Shown here: piece by piece, positions 1-8,182 of the stretch | How the letters are laid out: each line of letters starts with the position of its first letter | How positions within the stretch are numbered: the first letter of the stretch is position 1 | Source: JAJACP01 sp964350245 | Lineage (GTDB): Bacteria; Chlamydiota; Chlamydiia; Chlamydiales; JAAKFR01 | Length of the DNA: 64,000 nt | Direction of reading: 5' to 3' | Assembly (NCBI GenBank): GCA_964350245.1 | Contig: CAYGJC010000003.1 | Coordinates: forward strand, 1 to 64,000 | Made by a program: the position numbers and the translations under genes | Notes under the pieces: model-generated | Database searches by the model: none | What the model was told of the DNA's origin: nothing | What the model saw: the letters and a program-made list of their open reading frames with translations, nothing else

Positions 1-75
1 GCGGATAAAAAATGAGGAATGGAAGTGAATTTACAGAAAAATCGTTGCTTTATCGGGAGGTACGCTCATCCGCCC

Positions 76-101
76 TCGAAAAGACATAACGGTCTTCTCG
101 A
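76..101. repeat. Imperfect hairpin downstream of the truncated RhuM-like gene
   Basis: Arms 76-85 and 92-101 pair at 9 of 10 positions around a 6-nt loop. It lies 24 bases beyond the stop of the leftward RhuM-like ORF, so it could act as a weak terminator, but there is no clear T-tract on either strand. Confidence 0.3.
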
Positions 102-124
102 CCCGCGGATTCGTAAGTCGTTGC

Positions 125-496
125 CTAAGCTTCGGCATGCATGAACGCGCGACTCTGTGTTGCCCAAATACGAAATTGCGTACCTCGATGGGAGTTTACT
201 CTGTAGCCAACAGAAATAATCATATCCAAGTTATAAAAAGAGACGGAGTAATTCTTGCCATCAGCCGCAGTTGTCCGGGATTTCCGGACAACTGAAAGCT
301 CATCCAGTTCATTTTCCCGAAAAATATTTTTGATATGCTCAGAGATGGTTTTTTTACTCTTATCAAAAAGCTCACACATCTGAGCTTGATTTAGCCAGAC
401 CGTCTCATTGCAAAGGCTGACTTCGATTCTGGTCTGCCCATCTTCTGTTTGAAAGAGAATCAGTTCACCATTTGATTGGTCCAGAATGTCTTGCAT
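125..496 (-). pseudogene. Truncated RhuM-family (SPI-3 virulence protein-like) protein
   Basis: The 123 residues match the N-terminal part of RhuM proteins: the region around VWLNQAQMCELFDKSKKTIS, then ISEHIKNIFRE, then SYNLD-type FYNLDMIISVGYRVNS and RGTQFRIWAT. Full-length RhuM proteins are roughly 300 residues or more; here the family match stops right after FRIWATQ and the frame ends nine residues later at SRAFMHAEA. No continuation is visible in any frame of the 124 bases before the window edge, so this looks like a 3' deletion or rearrangement, not a simple frameshift. The function of RhuM is poorly defined (nucleic-acid-binding-like N-terminus). A short product might still be made; I call it a pseudogene on length. 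Confidence 0.6.
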
Positions 497-582
497 GATC
501 TTTGTGCCGTCTTAAATCCGAAAAAAAGAGTTTAAAAGGTTATCGATCAATAATCTATCAAATTTTCTATTTAAAGTAGTTT

Positions 583-1188
583 TCAAGATCGAGAATTTTG
601 GACTGTTTGACGATTGGATCCATAGTAGCTGCTATGTGTGATAGCGTCATATATGGCAGCTATCTGAGCTGAATGTCCAGAGTATTTTTGCATTTCGAGG
701 TGCGTATGAAAATCCGAAGCAATGGGCCAATAGCATTCCTTGGGAAAAAAGCCCTGCTGGATTGCCTTATGAATAAGATGCGCAGTATCACGTGCATTTT
801 TGTACTCCAGCCACTCGATGGTATTAACGTACTCGGTTCTGGAGATTTCACCCCTTTCCGCAAGCCCATCGTAATACTCAAACGTTTTATCTGTTTTGGC
901 GTTATGCAGCTCAAATAAAATCGAGCGAAGATTTTCTCCGTAGGGGCGTCTATTGTTGGCATTGATAACAATGGAGCGATCGCATCCTACCCACATCGCG
1001 TTACTATGACTATTAAAACGATCGGTATAGATATGCAGAGGTCCCTCTTTTTCGACTGTTTCCAAAAGCTGTCTTCCCTCAGGGAATCGATAGATGGCTT
1101 GAACAGCTGGAGCCAGGTCAGACGAACAGCGTGGATAAGCAAAAAGAGAACTAGTTAATAAAAAAATTATGAACGCATATTTTTTCAT
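583..1188 (-). CDS. Secreted protein of unknown function
   Basis: 201 residues beginning with a clean Sec signal peptide (MKKYAFIIFLLTSSLFAYP, cleavage likely near residue 17-19). The mature part has four cysteines (in PRCSSD, WVGCDR, KECYW), suggesting an oxidised periplasmic or exported protein, and a mid segment NLRSILFELHNAKT that faintly recalls a degenerate metallopeptidase helix, but the HExxH motif is absent. I do not recognise a family. It stands alone on the leftward strand, between the truncated RhuM-like gene and a stretch with a decayed gene, so it belongs to the accessory left end of the window. Confidence 0.6.
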   Translation of the reverse strand: MKKYAFIIFLLTSSLFAYPRCSSDLAPAVQAIYRFPEGRQLLETVEKEGPLHIYTDRFNSHSNAMWVGCDRSIVINANNRRPYGENLRSILFELHNAKTDKTFEYYDGLAERGEISRTEYVNTIEWLEYKNARDTAHLIHKAIQQGFFPKECYWPIASDFHTHLEMQKYSGHSAQIAAIYDAITHSSYYGSNRQTVQNSRS

Positions 1189-1271
1189 AATTCCTACAGA
1201 AGTATGTTTCCTTACCTGCGAATTATGTTTTATTTACGAACTACTTGCAAGCTAAAACATTTGATAGCAGG

Positions 1272-1415
1272 TTAGCTGGAGAAACTCATTACAGAAGCTA
1301 ACACGACCTCTCCTTCGTTGCGCAGTGCTACGCGAGCGTACTTGAGAGTCCGGCCATCTTGCGAAACGGCAGGTAGTGGGAGTTCTCCGTCGTTATGCGG
1401 GGCGTTAAAGTTGTT
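1272..1415 (-). pseudogene. Remnant of a DUF4116-repeat protein
   Basis: Between 1189 and 1591 there is no intact gene. Reading the minus strand from 1415 to 1272 gives 47 codons free of stops, without a start codon and bounded by stops on both sides. The translation contains QDGRTLKYARVALRNEGEVV followed by LASVMS, which fits the DUF4116 repeat pattern (DGxxLxYAxxxLRxxxEVVLxAV). DUF4116 repeats are common in proteins of amoeba-associated bacteria and of large DNA viruses of protists. One repeat is left, so the gene is a fossil. The remainder of the 403-base gap holds the first copy of a 100-bp repeat. Confidence 0.6.
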
Positions 1416-1460
1416 TCATTCCGCATTACAAACTATTGTTGATTAACAATCAATGTCAAA

Positions 1461-1560
1461 TTCAAGTGTAGAGTGTCCTTGGTGCATGGGGACGTCTCCT
1501 AAACTGTCTAGTTGCAGCGAGCATGAAGGCTCCGTCACTCCTGATTCTTAAGCTGGCAAA
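1461..1560. repeat. 100-bp dispersed repeat, copy 1
   Basis: Matches 2247-2346 base for base except at five positions, in the same orientation, with no similarity outside the 100 bp. The core contains GGGGACGTCTCC, a near-palindrome centred on GACGTC. On the minus strand both copies read as an open frame with ATRQFRRRPHAPR in common, so the unit may be the tail of an old coding region or a small dispersed element. Confidence 0.85.
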
Positions 1561-1591
1561 TAGATCTGTCGCTCATTAGGAAGTTCCTGGT

Positions 1592-2152
1592 TTACAAAAG
1601 AACGCAACAGGGCTTAGACGTTTGAGCGTGCTCAGGATGGCTTAGGTACTCTCCACGAATCGATTGCAACGCAAACTGCTGAAGTAAAAGCGAGTCTTCC
1701 ATTTTGTCAACCCCCTCTGCTTTTAATAAAGCCGGGCTCGCAATGCTTCCTTCAATTGTCTCTTTTAAGTAGCGTCCCTTTTCAATCACACCGCTTACCA
1801 CAGAGGCAAGCTCTGCAACATCGCTTTTCTCTTGATTGGACATCTCAGGTGGAGAGCGAGGAACTTTAGCGAGTATCTGCTGACAATCATAAGCAAAAAC
1901 GCAATAGGGGGTCCCGTCACTTTTACTCACACTTCCAAAGCTATACGTATGTCCAACAAGAAGCTGGGGGTTAAGCTCCGCTCTTGTCTCAGCTTCCAGC
2001 CGGAAAGGGGAAAGGGTTATACCTATTCGTTGAATGAGGAGGACTGCCGTTCGATCCCACTTTGTTTGGAGCTCTGCCTCGCCTAATCTCTCTGGCTGAT
2101 CGGCTTGTGCAAGTGGGGAGTAATCTGTACTTCCAGTAGGTGCTATTGCCAT
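1592..2152 (-). CDS. Unknown protein with C-terminal CaaX prenylation motif (candidate host-prenylated effector)
   Basis: 186 residues, mostly polar, with no signal peptide and no membrane segment. The start is ATG with GGGAGA five bases upstream. The last residues are SKPCCVLL: cysteine 183 followed by V, L and a final L, a canonical CaaX box of the geranylgeranyl type, with a second cysteine before it as in Ral GTPases. Bacteria lack protein prenyltransferases, but some Legionella effectors carry CaaX boxes that host enzymes modify. I recognise no domain in the body of the protein. The gene is flanked by two copies of a 100-bp repeat, which suggests it arrived or moved as a unit. The effector role is inference. 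Confidence 0.6.
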   Translation of the reverse strand: MAIAPTGSTDYSPLAQADQPERLGEAELQTKWDRTAVLLIQRIGITLSPFRLEAETRAELNPQLLVGHTYSFGSVSKSDGTPYCVFAYDCQQILAKVPRSPPEMSNQEKSDVAELASVVSGVIEKGRYLKETIEGSIASPALLKAEGVDKMEDSLLLQQFALQSIRGEYLSHPEHAQTSKPCCVLL

Positions 2153-2246
2153 AAGTCTCCCTTAGTGTTAACTATATAAAGCGAAGATTAACAAACGGCC
2201 CATTAAATTACAACTGCCTGAGAATTTTACACTAGCCCTACTCGCT

Positions 2247-2346
2247 TTCAAGTGTAGAGTATCCTTGGTGCATGGGGACGTCTCCTAAACTGTCTAGTTG
2301 CAGCAAGCATAGAGGCTCCGTCACCCCTGATTCTTAAGCTGGCAAA
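2247..2346. repeat. 100-bp dispersed repeat, copy 2
   Basis: Direct repeat of 1461-1560 with 95 of 100 positions identical. The two copies bracket the CaaX-motif gene at 1592-2152. The short leftward frame that crosses this copy has no support as a gene of its own. Confidence 0.85.
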
Positions 2347-2404
2347 TTGGAACGCATGATCATCTTGTATGCAAATTGTAGACAATGGAGTTTGGCCCGA
2401 TAAT

Positions 2405-4495
2405 CTATTTATGTACAACTTGCAGGAGCTCTTTAGCTTGGGCGACAATATTGTCTGGTGTGAAGCCGTATTTGGTTAAAAGCTCTTTGAGCGGAGCGGA
2501 AGCACCAAAGGTCTTCATCCCAATCATACGGCCTTGTAAGCCTACGTAGCGCTCCCAACCGAAGGTTGAGGCCTGCTCAACAGAAATCCGAGCGGTCACA
2601 TCAGGTGGGATGATGCTATCTCGATAGGCTTGATCCTGCTTCTCAAAGATCTCCCAAGAGGGCATGCTCACCACGCGGCATTTGATGCCCTCTTTGGTGA
2701 GCTCTTCATAGGCATTGATGCATAGAGCCACTTCCGTGCCCGTAGCTAAAAGGAGAAGATCAGGCTTCCCTTCACAATCGGCAATTGTATAAGCTCCTTT
2801 ATGAAGACCTTCAGCTGAAGCGTATCTGGTGCGATCTAGAGTGGGCACTTTTTGCCGCGAAAGCACCAGAACTACTGGCTCGTGCTTTTGCTCGGCGATA
2901 TGACGCCACGCTTCGATCACTTCGTTGGCATCGCAGGGGCGGATCGTATTGAGGCCGGGAATTGCCCTGATGGAGGCTAATTGCTCAACAGGTTGGTGGG
3001 TGGGACCATCTTCTCCGACACCAATAGAGTCATGAGTAAAGATGTAAACCACCGGAATCTCCATCAGAGCGCTCAAGCGGATAGAGGGTCTACAATAGTC
3101 ACTAAAAATGAAGAAACCTGATCCAAAGGGACGCACTTTTGACAGAGAGAGTCCATTGAGAATCGCTGCCATGGCGTGCTCACGAATGCCAAAGTGGAAA
3201 TTCCTTCCACTGTAATCACCGGGTTCAAAATCGCCGGCTCCTTCAAAGGTTAGATGCGTTTTGGTGGAGGGAGCCAAATCAGCAGCCCCTCCGATCAACC
3301 AAGGTAGGTGAGGCGCAACCATATTGAGCACCTTTCCGGACGAGTCGCGCGTCGCTAAACCAGTTGCATCTGTAGGAAAGGGGGAGATCCCTTTGTCCCA
3401 CCCTTCAGGTAGCTCTCTGTGCTGCATTTTGTATAAGTGATCGGCCAGCTCAGGATATTGTTGCTTGTAGCGGTCGAATAATTCAATCCATGCTTCTCGT
3501 AGCGTGTGACCCCGTTTTCCAATTCCTTCATTGAAGGTTTCATAGACCTCAGAGGGAACAAGAAATTTTGCGTCTTCTGGCCATCCGTAGTTGCGTTTGG
3601 TCAAACGAATTTCCTCTTCCCCAAGAGGTGATCCGTGAGCAGCACTTGTATCTTGCTTGTGAGGAGATCCCCAAGCAATGTGGCTATCAACAATGATAAA
3701 AGTCGGGCGGTCATTTGTTTTATGGAAGGTGTCAAAAGCCTGTCCTAAAAGGTGTAAATCATTGGCATCACTCACTCTGATCACATTCCATCCGTAACCT
3801 AGAAAGCGGGAACCAATATCTTCAGTAAAGGCCAAATCAGTGCTTCCTTCAATCGTGATGTGGTTATTGTCATAAATCCAGCAGAGATTGGAGAGTTTGA
3901 GATGACCCGCAATGGAGGCTGCTTCAGAGCTGACCCCTTCCATCATGTCGCCATCGCCGCAGATCGCATATACGTTGTAGTCGAACATATCAAAACCGGG
4001 ACGGTTGAAATACGTGCTCATCCAGCGGCTGGCAATGGCCATGCCGACACTATTGGACACTCCTTGGCCCAGTGGTCCGGTCGTGGTCTCAATTCCTGAG
4101 GTCCAGCGGTATTCCGGGTGACCGGGACACTTGCTATCTAATTGGCGGAATTTTTTGAGATCATCTAATTTTACAGAAGGCTCACCTACAGTTTCATATT
4201 TCTCATTAACAGCCTGAACCCCTGTAAGGTGAAGAAGAGAGTAGAGGAGCATGGAAGCGTGCCCATTGGAAAGAACAAAGCGGTCGCGGTTAGGCCAAAT
4301 ACAATCTTTGGGATCAAAGCGCAAAAATCTCTGCCACAGGCAGTAAGCCACAGGAGCTAGAGCCATGGGCGTTCCGGGATGTCCGGAATTGGCTGCTTGA
4401 ACCGCATCCATGGCCAGGGTGCGGATCGTATTGATGGCCAATACATCCTGTTCTAGATTCTTTTCATTTTTATCTGTATCTTTTAGCTCACTCAT
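2405..4495 (-). CDS. tkt: Transketolase
   Basis: 696 residues, the usual length. Transfers two-carbon units between sugar phosphates in the non-oxidative pentose phosphate pathway, using thiamine diphosphate and a divalent metal; cytosolic. The thiamine diphosphate motif GDGDMMEG is at residues 180-187, a substrate-binding histidine sits in LSNGHAS near residue 79, and the second-domain motif GIREHAMAAI is near residue 435. The start chosen (MSELKDTDK) has GGGGAAA ahead of it; an upstream in-frame extension of 24 residues reads into the preceding gene and lacks family similarity. It follows the membrane gene at 4507-4863 by 11 bases and probably shares its transcript. It complements zwf, opcA and pgl further along the window. 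Confidence 0.97.
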   Translation of the reverse strand: MSELKDTDKNEKNLEQDVLAINTIRTLAMDAVQAANSGHPGTPMALAPVAYCLWQRFLRFDPKDCIWPNRDRFVLSNGHASMLLYSLLHLTGVQAVNEKYETVGEPSVKLDDLKKFRQLDSKCPGHPEYRWTSGIETTTGPLGQGVSNSVGMAIASRWMSTYFNRPGFDMFDYNVYAICGDGDMMEGVSSEAASIAGHLKLSNLCWIYDNNHITIEGSTDLAFTEDIGSRFLGYGWNVIRVSDANDLHLLGQAFDTFHKTNDRPTFIIVDSHIAWGSPHKQDTSAAHGSPLGEEEIRLTKRNYGWPEDAKFLVPSEVYETFNEGIGKRGHTLREAWIELFDRYKQQYPELADHLYKMQHRELPEGWDKGISPFPTDATGLATRDSSGKVLNMVAPHLPWLIGGAADLAPSTKTHLTFEGAGDFEPGDYSGRNFHFGIREHAMAAILNGLSLSKVRPFGSGFFIFSDYCRPSIRLSALMEIPVVYIFTHDSIGVGEDGPTHQPVEQLASIRAIPGLNTIRPCDANEVIEAWRHIAEQKHEPVVLVLSRQKVPTLDRTRYASAEGLHKGAYTIADCEGKPDLLLLATGTEVALCINAYEELTKEGIKCRVVSMPSWEIFEKQDQAYRDSIIPPDVTARISVEQASTFGWERYVGLQGRMIGMKTFGASAPLKELLTKYGFTPDNIVAQAKELLQVVHK

Positions 4496-4506
4496 CTTGT
4501 TTCCCC

Positions 4507-4863
4507 TTAATCTTTTGCCCCGTACCCTAAAATTAAACATGGTATGGCGATGATGACATGGAACCATGTATCAGGACTATTGTTTGCCAATACCGTAAAA
4601 ATCTCGCCCTCACCATAGACAAAGCCTAAAAGGGCCAAAATGGCGTATAAAACACCAAATATCTGAAAGTAAAGACGTACAATAAAACGCGTTGAAAATC
4701 CAGCAATAAACGCCAGAACGCCGGACGCGACATGCAGCACATTGAGCCCGGTATTCACTCGAAATACTTCCATTAAGTGGTCATGCACAATGAGTTGCGG
4801 CACAAATCCGGCTACGCCGAATATTAGGAAAATAATACCAATAATAAATGCAAATGGCCGCAC
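4507..4863 (-). CDS. Small four-helix membrane protein, DUF4383-like
   Basis: 118 residues with four hydrophobic stretches (about residues 4-27, 41-60, 63-85 and 98-115). The pattern, with an N-terminal FGVAGFVP, a central NVLHVASGVLAF and the helix FGVLYAILALLGFV, resembles DUF4383 proteins, small inner-membrane proteins of unknown function. It is the first gene of a leftward pair with tkt. The region upstream (4864-4976) is very AT-rich and must hold divergent promoters for this gene and for the epimerase gene. Confidence 0.65.
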   Translation of the reverse strand: MRPFAFIIGIIFLIFGVAGFVPQLIVHDHLMEVFRVNTGLNVLHVASGVLAFIAGFSTRFIVRLYFQIFGVLYAILALLGFVYGEGEIFTVLANNSPDTWFHVIIAIPCLILGYGAKD

Positions 4864-4976
4864 GTGTTCTATTCCTCTGTATTAATTATAGTCTACGAAA
4901 ATATAATAAATTTTTGTATATTTATTTATATAATTTGAATTAAAATCAAAATGAAATCGAAAAATAGGGGAATAGA

Positions 4977-6071
4977 ATGGCAAGTGAGAAACAGGTTATT
5001 GTTGTAACAGGGAGTAGCGGGCGGATCGGAACACGAGTGATTCAACGCTTAAGTGATGAGTTTCAGACGATTGGATTAGATTTTGTCGGCACAACCTCTA
5101 CCATACCTACCTTCGAGTTTGTTTTTGTCGACCTTTCTTCCGATCACAGTGTTGAGTGTGCCTTTAATCGCATCCGTGAGGCCTATGGGAACAAAATCGC
5201 CTCGATCATCCATTTAGCTGCTTTCTACAGCTTTGCGGGAACGCACTTAGAGCTCTATGACGCCATTACAGTAAATGGAACCCGCCGCATGCTCAGGGAA
5301 GCAAAAAAGTTCGATGTTGATCAGTTTATCTTCACCAGCACCATGCTTGTGCACGAACCCTCTCCAAGGGGTGTGATTCAAAATGAAGACTCTCCGATAC
5401 GTGGAAAGTGGCACTACCCTGCTTCAAAAGTACGAACTGAAAAAGTGATTCGTGAGGAGTGCGGGGATATTCCTTATGTGATTTTAAGGATTGCCGGTTG
5501 CTACGATGATGAGTGCAACTGTATCCCCATCTCCCAGCACATCAACCGTATTTATGAAAAGCAGTTGGCCAGTGTCGTCTTTCCCGGAGATTCGGCAAAC
5601 GGTGTGCCGTACACCCATTTCGACGATTTAACAGACTTGATGCAGTTACTGGTCCATAAGAGAAAAGAGATCCCCAAAGATTTAGTTTTGCTCTGCTGCG
5701 AGGAGGATTCGATCACCTATCGCGAGCTGCAAACTGAGTTTGGGCGTTTACTCCACGGATCGAACAAATGGCCGATGATTTGGGTACCCAAACCGTTGGC
5801 TAAATTCGGTGCATGGGTACAAAACAACGTTCCTTTTATGCCCAAGCCTTTCATTAAGCCGTGGATGGTCGATTTGGCTGATGATAATTACCAATTTTCG
5901 ATGGAAAAGGCAAAAGAGGTGTTGGGATGGTCACCCAAGCGTTCGCTGCGTAAAACGTTACCTAAGTTAGTCGAAAATATGAAAGCCGATCCGATTGCAT
6001 GGTACAAAAGGCACGGCATTCCACTCACTCACTATGTGAAAAAGCATTCTAAGGAGAAAAAAGATGGCTGA
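4977..6071 (+). CDS. NAD-dependent epimerase/dehydratase (extended SDR)
   Basis: 364 residues. The Rossmann motif TGSSGRIG is at residues 11-18 and the catalytic YPASK at 147-151, with STM before it acting as the serine region; these are the hallmarks of extended short-chain dehydrogenases that act on nucleotide sugars or similar substrates. The substrate cannot be read from sequence. The C-terminal segment MEKAKEVLGWSPKRSLRKTL is the usual family tail. AGGGGAA lies just before the start. The gene overlaps the next one by eight bases, so the two are translationally coupled and probably work together. Confidence 0.8.
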   Translation: MASEKQVIVVTGSSGRIGTRVIQRLSDEFQTIGLDFVGTTSTIPTFEFVFVDLSSDHSVECAFNRIREAYGNKIASIIHLAAFYSFAGTHLELYDAITVNGTRRMLREAKKFDVDQFIFTSTMLVHEPSPRGVIQNEDSPIRGKWHYPASKVRTEKVIREECGDIPYVILRIAGCYDDECNCIPISQHINRIYEKQLASVVFPGDSANGVPYTHFDDLTDLMQLLVHKRKEIPKDLVLLCCEEDSITYRELQTEFGRLLHGSNKWPMIWVPKPLAKFGAWVQNNVPFMPKPFIKPWMVDLADDNYQFSMEKAKEVLGWSPKRSLRKTLPKLVENMKADPIAWYKRHGIPLTHYVKKHSKEKKDG

Positions 6072-7398
6072 AATGACTCCCGATCAACGAAAAACGATTA
6101 AACGTGCTTTTCACGATAAGATGATTTGGACCCGATTTGGGACCATTGTCTTAGGATTATGGCTGTTAATGAGCCCAGAGACGTTTGGCTATATGGAGGC
6201 TCCTCTTCGTTATAGTGATTGGATTTCAGGTCTGCTACTTGTCATTTTCGGTCTCGTGTCCATGAAGCAGAAGTGGTCTGGCTGGATCTGGGGGGGATGT
6301 TTAGTGGGGATTTGGCTCCAGTTTGCCCCGCTCGCTTTTTGGGCAGAAGAGTCCGTGATCTACCTCAATGACACCCTCATTGGTGTTTTGGCGATTGCGT
6401 TTTGTGTGCTAGTTCCCTTGAGACCTACACAATTTGATATTGGACCACAAATTCCACCCGGTTGGACCTATAACCCTTCAGCGTGGCCTCAACGGATTCC
6501 GATTATCTTCTTTGCCATCGTCGGCTGGTTCATTGCTAGGTATATGGCTTCATTTCAGCTCCACTACATCGACTACGTGTGGGACCCTTTCTTTGGAATG
6601 GGAACGGAAAAGGTGATCACCTCGATGATCTCCCGTGATTTTCCCGTGCCCGATGCAGGTCTGGGTGCCATGGCCTACTCGTTAGAGGCGATTATGGGAG
6701 CCAAAGGGGGTGTGCGCAGATGGCACACCATGCCGTGGATCGTCGTTGTTTTCGGGATTCTTGTTGTACCATTAGGTTTTGTGAGTATCACGCTCGTGAT
6801 GCTTCAACCGATTGCTGTGGGCGCTTGGTGTGGGCTCTGCCTAATCATTGCGACTTGTATGTTGATTATGTTGGCTTTAACAGTAGATGAAGTGCTTGCA
6901 GTTTGTCAGTATTTGAAATGTGTGCGTCAGGAGAAAAAGCCATTTTGGCGGGTGTTTTTCTTAGGCTCTGAATATACAGAAGATAGCGTGGATACGCGAA
7001 CACCTGCCTTTCACAATACACCTTGGAGTGTCATTAAAGGGATGTTCTGGGGTGTGCGCATTCCGTGGAACTTGTTTTTGACAGCTTTGATCGGAGCTTG
7101 GCTGCTCTTTTGCAACAACATCATTGGCTTTACGGGAATTTTGGCTGATACCACAGATGTCTGTGGAGCTCTTATTGTGGTCTTCTCGATTATTTCTTGG
7201 GCAGAGGTGATTCGTGCGGTTCGGTATCTCAATATTCTTGTGGCAATTTGCTTTGGAATCACACCGTTTGTCATACCTGGGGCGACACCGCTACTCACAT
7301 GGCATGCGGTGATTGTGGCTGCCGTTGTAATTGTGCTCTCGATTTTCCGAGGCAAGATCAAAGAGAAGTATGGCAGCTGGGATAAAAAAATCTTTTAA
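6064..7398 (+). CDS. Polytopic membrane protein with SPW-repeat and VKOR-like halves
   Basis: 444 residues, ten or so hydrophobic segments. The first third has SPW-type features (MSPETFG at 36-42, YSDWISGLLL at 50-59, LNDTLIGVL at 101-109). The middle has FPVPDAGLGAMAYSLEAIMG and then AVGAWCGLCLI with CGLC at 256-259, an arrangement like bacterial vitamin K epoxide reductase homologues, where a membrane CxxC passes electrons between quinone and periplasmic thiol proteins. A second cysteine pair typical of complete VKORs is not obvious, so activity is uncertain. The start overlaps the epimerase gene and has AAGGAG six bases upstream. A role in envelope redox chemistry is inference. Confidence 0.6.
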   Translation: MAEMTPDQRKTIKRAFHDKMIWTRFGTIVLGLWLLMSPETFGYMEAPLRYSDWISGLLLVIFGLVSMKQKWSGWIWGGCLVGIWLQFAPLAFWAEESVIYLNDTLIGVLAIAFCVLVPLRPTQFDIGPQIPPGWTYNPSAWPQRIPIIFFAIVGWFIARYMASFQLHYIDYVWDPFFGMGTEKVITSMISRDFPVPDAGLGAMAYSLEAIMGAKGGVRRWHTMPWIVVVFGILVVPLGFVSITLVMLQPIAVGAWCGLCLIIATCMLIMLALTVDEVLAVCQYLKCVRQEKKPFWRVFFLGSEYTEDSVDTRTPAFHNTPWSVIKGMFWGVRIPWNLFLTALIGAWLLFCNNIIGFTGILADTTDVCGALIVVFSIISWAEVIRAVRYLNILVAICFGITPFVIPGATPLLTWHAVIVAAVVIVLSIFRGKIKEKYGSWDKKIF

Positions 7399-7412
7399 GG
7401 GAGGACTTGATT

Positions 7413-7454
7413 ATGCAAGATCATCCCACCAATCTTAAGGAGCTCATTCCATAA
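7413..7454 (+). other. Very short ORF with a good ribosome site, possibly an interrupted gene
   Basis: GGGAGG precedes an ATG that opens only 13 codons (MQDHPTNLKELIP) before TAA. In the same frame after the stop the reading continues with LEARLTGSQEAYLSN. That would look like a gene broken by a nonsense codon, but the downstream part overlaps the 3' end of the opposite-strand gene at 7487, so it may be chance. Confidence 0.25.
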
Positions 7455-7486
7455 CTTGAAGCTCGTCTAACGGGTTCACAAGAAGC

Positions 7487-8050
7487 TTATCTTTCAAACC
7501 TTGCACTGTTTTGTGCTGCCCATAATGTCTCTAACCGGGCTCGTGTCTGGGTGGGATACTCCTCAGGTAGATTTGTCGTATCATGCGTTATTAACTTTAA
7601 GAGCTTAATTTGCATGTCAAGCAATTGTGGATAAAATGAATCGGTATTCAATCCATTTGCTATAGAGGTATCAAGTTTTTGCTTAATTTCCAAATAGGGA
7701 GTTTGATCAAAATTTCTATTTTCCATAGACATAGCCAAAAGGTAGGTGTTTAATCTGTTCCATTCACCTATAATATTAGGGTGATGGGTGTTAGCTGTAG
7801 ATCTAGTTGTTTCTGGCCTTCTAGGGGGAGCCTGAATCTCGCTTGTGCAGAGGTGAGTAAGAAACGTCCCAGTTAAGATAAGTACGAGTGGCAGACAGGT
7901 AAAAAAAGCGATTCCTGAGGGGATCACGCCTCCCAAAGAGAGACCTACAATTACGGCGAGTGCCACCATTGTAACCGCGCCGATGCAGGCAGATGGTCTC
8001 AGTGGAGCCACACATGTTTGAACAGAACCAACTAGGGAAGAAATGGACAT
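7487..8050 (-). CDS. Candidate inclusion membrane (Inc-like) protein
   Basis: 187 residues from ATG at 8050, chosen because AAAGG stands upstream and because the longer frame adds a tryptophan- and cysteine-containing stretch with no support. Two hydrophobic helices at about residues 21-41 and 46-66 are separated by only a few residues (LGGVIPSG), the bilobed pattern that defines Inc proteins of Chlamydiae, which are sent by type III secretion into the vacuole membrane with both ends facing the host cytosol. The remaining 120 residues are polar and probably helical. No family is recognised. A 16-bp palindrome lies 64 bases upstream. Confidence 0.5.
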   Translation of the reverse strand: MSISSLVGSVQTCVAPLRPSACIGAVTMVALAVIVGLSLGGVIPSGIAFFTCLPLVLILTGTFLTHLCTSEIQAPPRRPETTRSTANTHHPNIIGEWNRLNTYLLAMSMENRNFDQTPYLEIKQKLDTSIANGLNTDSFYPQLLDMQIKLLKLITHDTTNLPEEYPTQTRARLETLWAAQNSARFER

Positions 8051-8113
8051 GGCAACCTTTAATAGAAGGGAGTTAGACCATAAACAGGCTCCCGAATCCT
8101 TGTGCCATTGTAG

Positions 8114-8129
8114 TCTATTGAACAATAGA
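8114..8129. promoter_or_regulatory. Palindrome upstream of the Inc-like gene
   Basis: TCTATTG, AA, CAATAGA: perfect 7-bp arms around two bases, 64 bp upstream of the ATG at 8050. It has the form of a dimeric repressor or activator site; no regulator is assigned. Confidence 0.35.
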
Positions 8130-8182
8130 AGTCAAATCAATAGCTTCTAAAGCGACTTGAAAAGCTTGCTGTTAAGTTTTTT

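Noticed and set aside
2248..2448. Short leftward frame across repeat copy 2
   Set aside because: It crosses the tkt 3' end and the repeat; the only conserved part is the repeat itself and there is no ribosome site.
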